Below are positions 26,379 through 34,684 of a DNA stretch of 64,000 nt, piece after piece. This DNA comes from Massilia polaris. Lineage in GTDB: Bacteria; Pseudomonadota; Gammaproteobacteria; Burkholderiales; Burkholderiaceae_D. A program made the translations under genes and the position numbers. Location of the stretch: the NCBI RefSeq assembly GCF_012927275.1, contig NZ_JABBGG010000005.1, positions 1 to 64,000 of the forward strand, read 5' to 3'. The notes below the pieces were generated by a model. It saw nothing but the letters and a program-made list of their open reading frames with translations, had not been told where the DNA came from and ran no database searches. Every line of letters begins with the position of its first letter. The first letter of the stretch is position 1.

Positions 26379-27455
26379 TTAATAGGTGTAGAACATCCGC
26401 TGGATTTCCTTGGTGTTATTCGTCTTGGTCAGCGCCAGCATCAGCAGGATGCGCGCCTTTTGCGGGTTCAGCGTATCCGCCACAACGAAGTCCAGCTCAT
26501 CGTCGTTCGCTTCGCCATTGCGCGCCAGGATGCCCTGGCCAACGCGGCTCGAACGCACAACCAGAACGCCCTTCGCACGCGCGGCCGACAGCGCCGGACG
26601 CACCTTCGCAGGCAGGCTGCCGTTACCGACACCCGCGTGGATCAGCCCCTTCGCGCCAGCGCCGACCAAAGCATCGATCGCGGTCGGACCAACGTTTGCG
26701 TACGAGTAAGCCACATCAACCTGCGGCAGCGCAGTGAGTGAGCTGACATCGAACTCGGTCTCGGTCGTATGTTTGCGCACCACCTGGCGATAGAAGAGCG
26801 GCTTCCCGCCCTGGAAATAACCGAGCATGCCCATTTCCGGCGTACGGAAGGTATCGACCATCGTGGTATTCGACTTCGACACATCGCGGCCTGCGTGGAT
26901 CTGGTCGTTCATCGACACCAGCACGCCGCGGCCAACCGCGTCAGGGCTGGCAGCCAGCACCACCGCGTTGTACAAGTTGACAGGGCCATCGGCCGAGATG
27001 GCGGTCGATGGACGCATCGAGCCCACCAGCACCACCGGCTTCTTGCTCTTGACGACCAGGTTCAGGAAGTACGCGGTTTCTTCCAGCGTGTCGGTGCCGT
27101 GCGTGATGACGATGCCGTGGACGTCCTTCTGAGCCAGCAGCGTGTTGACGCGCTTGGCAAGCGTCAGCCAGTGCTCGTTGCTCATGTTCTCGCTGGCGAT
27201 CTGGAATACCTGCTCGCCGCTGACGTTGGCGACCTTGGTCATCTCAGGAACGGCCTGGATCAGCGTCTGCACGCCGACGGTCGCCGCGGTGTAGCCCACG
27301 GTGGTGGTGCTGGTAGCGCCGGTGCCGGCGATGGTGCCGCCGGTTGCGAGGATGGTGACATTCGCCAGTTTCGGATCGGCGGCATGCACCGATGCGACAG
27401 CAACCATAAAGCCCAGCAGCGCAATCATCGACTGCGCGGATTTTTGAAACAACAT
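26379..27455 (-). CDS. ansB: L-asparaginase, type II (periplasmic)
   Basis: This 358-residue enzyme hydrolyses asparagine to aspartate and ammonia. It has a signal peptide (cleavage after about residue 26, SVHA|ADP), the first active-site block ILATGGTIAGTG with catalytic T41, and the second block HGTDTLEETAYF with T121-D122. A conserved Lys follows in the VGSMRPSTAISADG region. Export marks it as the high-affinity type II form. It is the last gene of a minus-strand group with an amidohydrolase and a symporter, which suggests scavenging of extracellular asparagine. The ATG follows an AGGAG-type ribosome binding site. Confidence 0.94.
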   Translation of the reverse strand: MLFQKSAQSMIALLGFMVAVASVHAADPKLANVTILATGGTIAGTGATSTTTVGYTAATVGVQTLIQAVPEMTKVANVSGEQVFQIASENMSNEHWLTLAKRVNTLLAQKDVHGIVITHGTDTLEETAYFLNLVVKSKKPVVLVGSMRPSTAISADGPVNLYNAVVLAASPDAVGRGVLVSMNDQIHAGRDVSKSNTTMVDTFRTPEMGMLGYFQGGKPLFYRQVVRKHTTETEFDVSSLTALPQVDVAYSYANVGPTAIDALVGAGAKGLIHAGVGNGSLPAKVRPALSAARAKGVLVVRSSRVGQGILARNGEANDDELDFVVADTLNPQKARILLMLALTKTNNTKEIQRMFYTY

Positions 27456-27472
27456 ACGATCTCCTTTAAAAA

Positions 27473-28759
27473 TTATGGCTTCTTGTAGACGACGCCTTCT
27501 TTCATCACGAACTGGACTTGCTGCAGGATTGTCACGTCGCGCAGCGGGTCGCCGCTGACTGCGATGATGTCGGCAGCATAGCCAGGCTCGATCGAACCGA
27601 GGCGTTTTTCCTGGTCGAGAAGGGCGGCCGCACCCAGCGTGGCGGAGCGGATCGCCTCCAGCGGCGGCATGCCTGCTTCGACCATGTAGGCGAATTCCCT
27701 GGCGTTCTCGCCGTGCGGGAAAACGCCGGCATCGGTTCCGAAGGCGATCTTCACGCCGGCCTTGTAGGCGCGGCCGAAGGTGGCCTGGATCTGCGGGCCG
27801 ATGGCAGCAGCTTTCGGGCGCACCAGCGGCGAATAGTAATCCGCTTCTTTTGCCTTGTCGGCGACGTAGCGGCCGGCCGAGATGGTCGGGACGTACCAGG
27901 TGCCGTGCTTCTTGATCAGGGCGATGGTCTCGTCGTCCATCATCGTGCCGTGTTCGATCGAGTCGATACCGGCGCGCACCGCGCGCTTCATGCCTTCGGC
28001 GCCGTGAGCGTGGGCCGCAACGCGGAAGCCGTAGTCGCGCGCCGTGCTGATGATGGCGCGCAGCTCGTCCTCGGTGTACTGCGAATTCTCTCCGCTGCGG
28101 GCCTGGCTCAATACGCCGCCGGTCGCGGTGACCTTGATCAGGTCCGCGCCTTCCTTGTAACGCGCGCGCACCGCCTGGCGGCCTTCTTCCGGGCTGTTCA
28201 CGACACCGTCTTCAGGCCCGGGTGTGCCGAGCGCCATGCTGAAGCGGCGCGAGTAGTTATTGGTCGGGTCGGCGTGGCCGCCGGTTGTGGCGATCGATTT
28301 GCCGGCCGTGAACATGCGTGGCCCTGGAATCGTACCGCTTGCGATGGCGCGCTTGAGCGATACGTTCAGGCCATCTGCGGCGCCGAGGTCGCGCACCGTG
28401 GTGAAGCCTGCCTTCAAGGTGCGATCCGCGAACACCACGGAGCGGTACGCCAGGTCGGCCGGATCGAAGCTGATGCTCTCGCGCAGGGCGTCGACCTGCT
28501 TCTGCGTCTCGCCGGTCAGGTGCACGTGCATGTCGATAAAGCCGGGCATGCAGGCGTGTTTGGACAGGTCGATATGGTCAGCGCCCTGGGTCATCGGCCC
28601 GACCGATTTGACCGAGCCATTTTCGACCACCACGCTGACACGCTCGAGCCACTTTCCCCCCTTGACGTCCAGGAGGCGGCCGCAGTCGATCGTCTGGGTG
28701 GCGGCCTGCGCGAGGCCGGTGGCGGCGAAGAGAAGACTCAAGGCGGACAGCTTCTGCAT
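27473..28759 (-). CDS. exported metal-dependent amidohydrolase (prolidase-like)
   Basis: This 428-residue amidohydrolase-superfamily enzyme has a signal peptide (QKLSALSLLFAATGLAQA). The metal site HVH is at 78-80, a candidate carboxylated Lys lies in ADLIKVTATGG, His ligands are in RVAAHAHGAEG and SIEHGTM, and the final Asp is in FGTDAG. Such proteins include Xaa-Pro or Xaa-Arg dipeptidases and imidazolonepropionase-like hydrolases, and the true substrate is unknown. The start at 28759 is taken because it gives a clean signal peptide. It lies 17 bases upstream of the asparaginase gene and is probably cotranscribed with it. Confidence 0.88.
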   Translation of the reverse strand: MQKLSALSLLFAATGLAQAATQTIDCGRLLDVKGGKWLERVSVVVENGSVKSVGPMTQGADHIDLSKHACMPGFIDMHVHLTGETQKQVDALRESISFDPADLAYRSVVFADRTLKAGFTTVRDLGAADGLNVSLKRAIASGTIPGPRMFTAGKSIATTGGHADPTNNYSRRFSMALGTPGPEDGVVNSPEEGRQAVRARYKEGADLIKVTATGGVLSQARSGENSQYTEDELRAIISTARDYGFRVAAHAHGAEGMKRAVRAGIDSIEHGTMMDDETIALIKKHGTWYVPTISAGRYVADKAKEADYYSPLVRPKAAAIGPQIQATFGRAYKAGVKIAFGTDAGVFPHGENAREFAYMVEAGMPPLEAIRSATLGAAALLDQEKRLGSIEPGYAADIIAVSGDPLRDVTILQQVQFVMKEGVVYKKP

Positions 28760-28842
28760 ATCTGGTGCTCCTGGGAGGGGATAATGGCAAAAGAGCATAC
28801 ACGATTCAATACGGAAAGTTTATAAAAACGTTCACCAAAAGA

Positions 28843-28880
28843 CACGGGGCGGGATGCGTTATCCGCATACCCGCCCCGTG
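28843..28880 (-). terminator. terminator after the symporter gene
   Basis: CACGGGGCGGGATGCG pairs with CGCATACCCGCCCCGTG around a short loop. On the minus strand it is followed by TCTTTT. It lies 24 bases after the symporter stop. Confidence 0.8.
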
Positions 28881-28903
28881 GCGTTCCGACCGAAGCGCCG
28901 TAT

Positions 28904-30163
28904 TTACGGCAGCGGCACGGTCGCCAGGTCCTTCTTGATCGGATCGGTCAGTTCGTTCTCCCACTTGGCCACGACGGCGGTAGCGATACCGTTGCCGATG
29001 ACGTTGGTGGCCGAACGCGCCATGTCGAGGAAGTGGTCGATGCCCAGCAGGAGCAGCAGGCCGGCTTCAGGGATGTTGAACTGGGTCAGGGTCGCGGCGA
29101 TCACCACCAGCGAAGCGCGCGGCACGCCGGCCATGCCCTTCGAGGTCAGCATCAGCACCAGCATCATCACGATCTGGGTCGACAGGTCCATCTCGATGCC
29201 GTAGGCCTGCGCGATGAACACGACGGCGAAGGTGCAGTACATCATCGAGCCATCAAGGTTGAACGAGTAACCGACCGGCAGCACGAACGCCGCGATGCGG
29301 TTGCGTACGCCGAAACGCTCGAGGCCTTCCAGGGTTTTCGGGAATGCCGCTTCCGACGACGCGGTCGAGAAAGCCAGCAGGGTCGGCTCGCGCAGTTCGC
29401 GCAGCAGGGCGAACACGCGCGGGCCCAGGAACATGAAGCCGGCGATGGTCAGCACGATCCACAGCAGTACGATGCCGAAGTAGAACTCGGCCATGAAGAT
29501 GCCAAAGGTCGATAGCACGCCGAGGCCCTTGCTGGCGATAGTGCCCGAGACAGCTGCAAACACGGCGATCGGCGCCAGGTTCATGACGTAGCCGGTCACT
29601 TTCAGCATGACGTGGGCGACGCCGTCGATCGCATCGATCATCGGATTGGCGCGCGGGCCGACTGCGGCGGCTGCCGTACCGAAGAACAGCGAGAACACGA
29701 CGATCTGCAGGATCTCGTTCTTGGCCATGCCGTCGACGATCGACGAAGGCACCAGGTGGGTGACGAATTCCTTCAGCGTCAGGCCGGTGGTGGCGATACC
29801 CGAAGCTGCGTCGGCGGCTGGAACCATTGCGGTCAGCGCGTCGCCTGGACGGAACAGGTTCACCAGGATCAGGCCGAGCGACAGCGAGATGACGGAGGCG
29901 ATGACGAACCAGCCCAGCGCCTTGACGCCGATGCGGCCGACTTCCTTGGCGTCCCCCATCTTGGCGATACCGACGACCAGCGTGGAGAACACCAGCGGCG
30001 CGATGATCATCTTAATCATGCGCAGGAACAAGGTCGAGATCAGCGACATGTAATCAGCGAACTGCCCGGGATTTGGCATGCCGACGTTGGCCAGGAAGCC
30101 GACGACGACACCGGCGATTAGGCCGATGAGGATATAGATAGTCAGGCGGTTTCGATTATTCAT
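28904..30163 (-). CDS. dicarboxylate/amino acid:cation symporter (DAACS, GltP/DctA-like)
   Basis: The 419-residue inner-membrane protein has about eight transmembrane segments and two re-entrant hairpins. Signature segments are STASSEAAFPKTLEGLERFG (HP1 serine-rich loop), GYSFNLDGSMMYCTFAVVF (TM7, unwound NxDGS) and SKGMAGVPRASLVV (HP2). It takes up glutamate/aspartate or C4-dicarboxylates with Na+ or H+. The nearby asparaginase would supply aspartate. The gene ends with its own terminator at 28843-28880, so it is a separate transcript from the asparaginase pair. Sequence motifs alone do not separate GltP from DctA. Confidence 0.92.
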   Translation of the reverse strand: MNNRNRLTIYILIGLIAGVVVGFLANVGMPNPGQFADYMSLISTLFLRMIKMIIAPLVFSTLVVGIAKMGDAKEVGRIGVKALGWFVIASVISLSLGLILVNLFRPGDALTAMVPAADAASGIATTGLTLKEFVTHLVPSSIVDGMAKNEILQIVVFSLFFGTAAAAVGPRANPMIDAIDGVAHVMLKVTGYVMNLAPIAVFAAVSGTIASKGLGVLSTFGIFMAEFYFGIVLLWIVLTIAGFMFLGPRVFALLRELREPTLLAFSTASSEAAFPKTLEGLERFGVRNRIAAFVLPVGYSFNLDGSMMYCTFAVVFIAQAYGIEMDLSTQIVMMLVLMLTSKGMAGVPRASLVVIAATLTQFNIPEAGLLLLLGIDHFLDMARSATNVIGNGIATAVVAKWENELTDPIKKDLATVPLP

Positions 30164-30263
30164 GTGCTGCTGCGCTTTCTGTAAGGGTGTCGAACCGTAT
30201 ATGGAAAAGAAAGGACTGCCTGTCCCGGCGCGTTCTCGGGCAAAATAGCGTCATTTTGTGAGT

Positions 30264-30299
30264 GAACTTGCCAGATGCATTTGATGATTTTGCAAGTTC
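30264..30299. promoter_or_regulatory. inverted repeat in the symporter/ABC intergenic region
   Basis: GAACTTGC and GCAAGTTC form a perfect 8-bp inverted repeat separated by 20 AT-rich bases. It lies in the 214-bp gap between the divergent symporter and ABC ATPase genes. It could be a regulator site or a hairpin, and no known consensus was recognised. Confidence 0.4.
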
Positions 30300-30377
30300 C
30301 GGCAGTATCCTAGGGGCAGCGGGTACTGTCAAGCTCGCCTATCAGGCGCTGTGGTGGGGCGTTAACGACCTGGGTAA

Positions 30378-31115
30378 ATGAACAAAAACATGATCGAGCT
30401 AAAGAATGTCAGCAAGTGGTACGGCAAGTTCCAGGTGCTGTCCGACTGCACCACCCACGTCGCCAAAGGCGACGTCGTCGTCATCTGCGGGCCGTCCGGC
30501 TCCGGCAAATCGACCCTGATCAAGACCGTCAACGGGCTCGAACCGTTCCAGCAGGGCGAAGTGGTGGTCGATGGCGTCCAGGTCGGCGATCCCAGGACCA
30601 AGCTGTCCAAACTGCGCGCCCGGATCGGCATGGTGTTCCAGAACTTCGAGCTGTTCCCGCACCTGTCGGTACGCGATAACCTGACGCTGGCGCAGGTCAA
30701 GGTGCTGGGCCGCACGCGCGACGAAGCGACCGAAAAGGGTCTCCGGTATCTCGACCGGGTCGGCCTGCTGGCGCAGCAGGACAAGTTCCCGAGCCAGCTG
30801 TCGGGCGGCCAGCAGCAGCGCGTGGCGATCGCGCGCGCGCTGGCGATGGACCCGATCGCGATGCTGTTCGACGAGCCGACATCGGCGCTGGACCCGGAAA
30901 TGATCAACGAGGTACTCGACGTGATGGTCGGCCTGGCGCAGGAAGGCATGACCATGATGGTGGTCACCCACGAGATGGGCTTCGCGCGCAAGGTGGCGGG
31001 CCGGATCATCTTTATGGACCACGGCCGCATCGTCGAGGATAGCCCGACTGAGGAATTCTTTACCCTCCCGCGTGCGGAACGGGCGCGGGAATTCCTGGCC
31101 AAGATTATTCATTGA
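30378..31115 (+). CDS. polar amino acid ABC transporter ATP-binding protein (GltL/GlnQ-like)
   Basis: This 245-residue ATPase has Walker A GPSGSGKST, Q-loop IGMVFQNFELFPHLSVRDN, signature LSGGQQQRVAIARAL and Walker B MLFDEPTSALDPE. HEMGFARKV is typical of the glutamate/glutamine/histidine uptake subgroup. Its usual partners (membrane permeases and a binding protein) are not beside it, so it must work with products encoded elsewhere or be an orphan. The ATG at 30378 has no clear ribosome binding site; an in-frame ATG at 30390 is an alternative. It is divergent from the symporter. Confidence 0.9.
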   Translation: MNKNMIELKNVSKWYGKFQVLSDCTTHVAKGDVVVICGPSGSGKSTLIKTVNGLEPFQQGEVVVDGVQVGDPRTKLSKLRARIGMVFQNFELFPHLSVRDNLTLAQVKVLGRTRDEATEKGLRYLDRVGLLAQQDKFPSQLSGGQQQRVAIARALAMDPIAMLFDEPTSALDPEMINEVLDVMVGLAQEGMTMMVVTHEMGFARKVAGRIIFMDHGRIVEDSPTEEFFTLPRAERAREFLAKIIH

Positions 31116-31124
31116 TGCGGTCTT

Positions 31125-31391
31125 TTACTCGTAATGCGTCCACATTCGCAGTACTTGTACGGTCATGTCGTTCGCAAGGACCCGGTATACCAGTCGATGC
31201 TGGATATTGATCCGGCGCGAATATGCGCCGGCGAGATCGCCGACCAGCTTTTCACACGGCGGTGGGGACTGGAAGGGATCGACGGCCAGAATTTCGAGAA
31301 GTTCTTGCGCTTTCGGTTTTAAACCTGCCCGTGCGAGCTTCGTTGCATCTTTCGCGGCCTGTTTGGTGAATACTACCCGCCAGCTCACCAC
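31125..31391 (-). CDS. toxin of the YoeB/RelE family
   Basis: The 88-residue protein begins VSWRVVFTKQAAKDATKLAR and ends VQVLRMWTHYE. The C-terminal pattern RINIQHRLVYRVL...MWTHYE matches YoeB-type ribosome-dependent mRNA endonucleases, with Arg, His and Tyr at the active-site positions. The start overlaps the upstream antitoxin gene by seven bases, the usual order for this class (antitoxin first). The toxin appears complete. Confidence 0.9.
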   Translation of the reverse strand: MVSWRVVFTKQAAKDATKLARAGLKPKAQELLEILAVDPFQSPPPCEKLVGDLAGAYSRRINIQHRLVYRVLANDMTVQVLRMWTHYE

Positions 31392-31627
31392 TTGAGTTCG
31401 GTCGTGCAGTCATCAATGGGTGTTGCCATACCCTCCCGAATGGATTCCCGCATTCCTGGGACAGAGAGCAAAAACAAGGTTTCCTGTATCGCCGCCCAGT
31501 CTTGGGCGGACACGAGGACGGCATCATTGCGTTTGCCCGTAATTGTTACCGGCGCATGGCTTGCGGCCGTTTCATCGATAAGCTCGTACAGGTTGGCGCG
31601 CGCTTTGCTCGCAGAAATGGTTTCCAT
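31385..31627 (-). CDS. antitoxin of the YefM/Phd family
   Basis: This 80-residue protein has the YefM/Phd fold signature at its N-terminus (ISASKARANLYELIDETA, then HAPVTITGKRNDAVLVSAQD). This region dimerises and binds operator DNA. The acidic C-terminal tail (SIREGMATPIDDCTTELKW) would wrap the toxin. It is the first gene of the pair and overlaps the toxin gene. An operator-like repeat sits 19-48 bases upstream of its start, consistent with autoregulation. Confidence 0.9.
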   Translation of the reverse strand: METISASKARANLYELIDETAASHAPVTITGKRNDAVLVSAQDWAAIQETLFLLSVPGMRESIREGMATPIDDCTTELKW

Positions 31628-31645
31628 GATCAGTTACCTTCAAAA

Positions 31646-31675
31646 CATCAAACGTACGCTTTAACGTACGGGATG
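31646..31675 (-). promoter_or_regulatory. candidate operator of the toxin-antitoxin pair
   Basis: Two CGTACG palindromes at 31653 and 31665 are exactly 12 bases apart. Outer CATC and GATG bases extend the overall dyad. The site lies just upstream of the antitoxin start. YefM-type antitoxins bind short palindromes of this kind, so this is the likely autoregulatory site (inference). Confidence 0.55.
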
Positions 31676-31828
31676 TCAAACGGTCCGGACAAGCGTCCTC
31701 TGCTCCCTCATGCTCAACGGGTAAATGCCCATCGACAAGACTTTTGTGTTGACGCTTTTACACCGCTTAAATACACTCGGCTGCTTGAACGACGGCATGC
31801 CATCCCGGGTTAATAATGTCTTTGAATT

Positions 31829-32479
31829 TTGAGTGAGCTTCAACTAAATGGCGCCGGATTTCGCCATAAGACCGCTCTCGCCTTTGTAGCGGCTGCTCAC
31901 CTGCTTGCGATATTCGCGTTCACGGCTGTAAAGCCGCGGCCGGAGAAAGACGCCGTCTGGTCCGATCCTGTCCTTCTAATCCTTCCTCCAATCGCCGAAG
32001 CAGTGCGTCCTCCGGCGCTGACCCGATCGCCCCGGCCAACGACGCGTGAACGGATCCGCACGCCAACACGCGAGGCGGTCCATGCCGAACAGCACACCGC
32101 GCGTGCCAACGACCTCGAAATAGCCGCCGACGTCCCTGATGTGCTGATAGTCGGCGAGCCAGCGCCTGCGGTCGACCTGACGCACCAGGCCAAACGGGAT
32201 CTCGTTAAGGTCGAGCGTGAGCTCGCCAAGACGCAGCGCGCCGGCATCAATGGCCCGCCGACATACCAGTCTGCCCTTGCCAAGGGCATCGAAGCTGCTT
32301 ACAAGCCACGTGGCATCACCATCAAAGAATACATACTGCCCGATGGCCGGCGCATGAGCAGGGTAACCGGTTCCGGTGGGTCGAAGTGCCATGCCGCGCT
32401 GGACAATCACACCATCATGGCCGAGGCGTACAGGTCGCAGGGGCGCGTCGCCAAAGAGGTCCCATGTCCGCCGAATTAA
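31829..32479 (+). CDS. hypothetical membrane-anchored protein
   Basis: I do not recognise this 216-residue protein. It has one N-terminal hydrophobic segment (ALAFVAAAHLLAIFAFTAV, about residues 15-34), a Pro/Arg/Thr-rich linker (about 55-95) and a C-terminal part with YILPDGRRMSRVTGSGG and two Cys residues (KCHAALDNH and VPCPPN). The layout resembles small TonB-like or periplasm-facing anchored proteins. The only in-frame start is TTG at 31829, which has no good ribosome binding site; a TGA precedes it by six bases, so the true start is unsettled. It lies about 100 bases upstream of pyrC. Confidence 0.65.
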   Translation: MSELQLNGAGFRHKTALAFVAAAHLLAIFAFTAVKPRPEKDAVWSDPVLLILPPIAEAVRPPALTRSPRPTTRERIRTPTREAVHAEQHTARANDLEIAADVPDVLIVGEPAPAVDLTHQAKRDLVKVERELAKTQRAGINGPPTYQSALAKGIEAAYKPRGITIKEYILPDGRRMSRVTGSGGSKCHAALDNHTIMAEAYRSQGRVAKEVPCPPN

Positions 32480-32576
32480 TGGCAAACAGGAAAGTTCGTC
32501 CGCCGGGAGCGGGACAAGCGGCACCCGATCAAAAGCGAGCAGGTAAAATGGCGGGATTCGTTTTCCGAAAGCCGCC

Positions 32577-33626
32577 ATGTCCATCCTCGAAACGCCCCAA
32601 AGCCTGACGATCGCCCGTCCCGACGACTGGCACCTGCACCTGCGCGACGGCGCGGCAATGGCCAGCGTGCTGCCGCATACAGCGCGCCAGTTCGCCCGCG
32701 CCATCGTGATGCCGAACCTGCGCCCGCCAGTCACCACCACCGCGATGGCCCAGGCCTACCGCGAGCGCATCCTGGCCGCGCTTCCCGCCGGCATGAGCTT
32801 CGAGCCGCTGATGACGCTTTACCTGACTGACAACACCGATCCGGACGAGATCCGCCGCGCCAAAGACAGCGGCTTCGTCCACGCGGTCAAGCTGTACCCG
32901 GCAGGCGCCACCACCAATTCCGACGCCGGTGTCACCGACCTGGCGCGCTGCCACAAGACGCTGGAAGTCATGCAGGAACTCGACATGCCGTTCCTCGTGC
33001 ACGGCGAAGTGACGGACCAGGACATCGACCTGTTCGACCGCGAAGCTGTCTTCATCGAGCGCGTCATGCGCCCGCTGCGTAAGAACTTCCCGGAATTGAA
33101 GATCGTGTTCGAGCACATCACCACCAAGGACGCGGCCCAGTACGTGGCCGAAGCCGAAGGCCCGATCGCGGCAACCATCACCGCGCACCACCTGCTCTAC
33201 AACCGCAACGAGATCTTCAAGGGCGGCATTCGCCCGCATTACTACTGCCTGCCGGTGCTCAAGCGCGAAGAACACCGCCTGGCGCTGGTAACGGCTGCGA
33301 CCAGCGGCGACGAACGCTTCTTCCTCGGTACCGACTCGGCGCCGCACGCCATCGGCGCCAAGGAAACCAGCTGCGGCTGCGCCGGCTGCTACACCGCGCT
33401 GCACGCGATGGAGCTGTACGCCGAGGCATTCGAACGCGCCGGCGCGCTCGACAAGCTTGAAGCCTTCTCCAGCTTCTACGGCCCGGACTTCTACGAACTG
33501 CCGCGCAATACCGAGACTGTCACGCTCAAGCGTGAAACCTGGACCCTGCCTGAAACGGTGCCGCTGGCCGATTCGCAGCTGGTCCCGCTCAACGGCGGCG
33601 AGTCGATCAACTGGAAGATGATCTAA
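32577..33626 (+). CDS. pyrC: dihydroorotase
   Basis: The 349-residue type II dihydroorotase interconverts carbamoyl-aspartate and dihydroorotate in pyrimidine synthesis. The metal motif [10 protein letters not shown] places the HxH at residues 19-21. The carbamylated Lys is K105 in [13 protein letters not shown], further His ligands lie in PFLVHGEV and FEHITTKDA, and the final Asp is in GTDSAPH. Length is normal. The DUF3025 gene follows after five bases, suggesting cotranscription. Confidence 0.96.
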   Translation: MSILETPQSLTIARPDDWHLHLRDGAAMASVLPHTARQFARAIVMPNLRPPVTTTAMAQAYRERILAALPAGMSFEPLMTLYLTDNTDPDEIRRAKDSGFVHAVKLYPAGATTNSDAGVTDLARCHKTLEVMQELDMPFLVHGEVTDQDIDLFDREAVFIERVMRPLRKNFPELKIVFEHITTKDAAQYVAEAEGPIAATITAHHLLYNRNEIFKGGIRPHYYCLPVLKREEHRLALVTAATSGDERFFLGTDSAPHAIGAKETSCGCAGCYTALHAMELYAEAFERAGALDKLEAFSSFYGPDFYELPRNTETVTLKRETWTLPETVPLADSQLVPLNGGESINWKMI

Positions 33627-33631
33627 TCCAC

Positions 33632-34432
33632 ATGCTGGAGCAGATCGACTGGACGCGCCGCTGGTATGACTCGGTGCGTCCGGCCTTCGCCCGCATCGAT
33701 AACGATGCGGGCAGCGTCGGCGATGCGCTGAATGCTGGCGCTGCTGGCCTCGACCTGCGCAACGCAGCCGGACTGCCGGTGCGCTTCGTGCCCCAGTCGG
33801 ACCTGCCGGAAGGGCTGGCCTACGAACAATTCATCGGCGCCACCGGATGCGTGCCGACGCGCGACAACCTGCATGACTTCTTCAATGGGCTGGTGTGGCT
33901 CACCTTCCCGCGTATCAAACAGCGGCTCAATGCCTTGCAGGCGGCGCAGATCGCGCTGGCCGGCGTGGGCAAATCGCGTGGCCCGGCCCGCGATGCGGCG
34001 ACCATCTTCGATGAGAACGCAGCGCTGCTGGTAGTGCGCGATAGCGCCGCCGCGCGTGAACTGGTCGACGCGCTGCGCGGACATCGCTGGACCGAAGCGC
34101 TGTTCGGACGGCGCGCTCAGTTCGGAGTGGATGTCCAACCCTGGCTGTTCGGCCACGCGCTGATGGAAAAGCTGGTCGCGCCGCGCAAAGCCATCACCGC
34201 GCACACGCGCGTTATCGTGGCTCCCGACGCTTACTTCGCGCTGGATTGGAATGCGCAGCGCGCCTGGATCGACGAGGCCGTGGCGGCGGAACTGGCAGCG
34301 GATGACCTCACGACAGCATCCTTTACGCCGCTGCCGGTGCTCGGCATCCCCGGCTGGTATGAAGGGCAGGATGGCGATTTTTATGCCGACGCGAGCGTGT
34401 TCCGGCCAAAGCGAACCAGCACCGCCTCCTGA
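33632..34432 (+). CDS. DUF3025 domain protein
   Basis: This 266-residue protein has conserved segments LPEGLAYEQFIGATGCVPTR and HDFFNGLVWLTFPRIKQRLN, then GHALMEKLVAPRKAITAHT. These match the DUF3025 family of unknown function, common in beta- and gammaproteobacteria. It has no signal peptide or transmembrane segment. It starts five bases after pyrC and probably shares its transcript. No function can be assigned. Confidence 0.85.
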   Translation: MLEQIDWTRRWYDSVRPAFARIDNDAGSVGDALNAGAAGLDLRNAAGLPVRFVPQSDLPEGLAYEQFIGATGCVPTRDNLHDFFNGLVWLTFPRIKQRLNALQAAQIALAGVGKSRGPARDAATIFDENAALLVVRDSAAARELVDALRGHRWTEALFGRRAQFGVDVQPWLFGHALMEKLVAPRKAITAHTRVIVAPDAYFALDWNAQRAWIDEAVAAELAADDLTTASFTPLPVLGIPGWYEGQDGDFYADASVFRPKRTSTAS

Positions 34433-34471
34433 CATGTTTGACAGTGTCAATGTTCGCGCCGATACTGGAAA

Positions 34472-34675
34472 ATGCGCTTCCGCTCTCCCTGGGAGCGGAA
34501 CAAGGAAGGCAAATCGGTCGACCTGAATATCGAGCTGAAGGGCTTTAACGGCGATAATTTCGATGCGGGCGTGAGCGTGGTGCGGTCGACCTTTGTCGTC
34601 AGCAAACCGCCGTACCGCGATGGACGCGACTGGAAAATGGTTGTTGACGGCGTCGAACTGACGAAGGTTGAATAA
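34472..34675 (+). CDS. small hypothetical protein, possibly truncated
   Basis: The 67-codon frame reads WERNKEGKSVDLNIELKG, then VSVVRSTFVVSKPPY and WKMVVDGVELTKVE. It looks like a real soluble beta-rich protein, but I recognise no family. It lies between the DUF3025 gene and the Gfo/Idh gene, nine bases before the latter. The start ATG has only a weak CTGGAAA upstream, and the beginning reads abruptly, so it may be the surviving 3' end of a longer gene. Confidence 0.5.
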   Translation: MRFRSPWERNKEGKSVDLNIELKGFNGDNFDAGVSVVRSTFVVSKPPYRDGRDWKMVVDGVELTKVE

Positions 34676-34684
34676 GGAAAAAAT

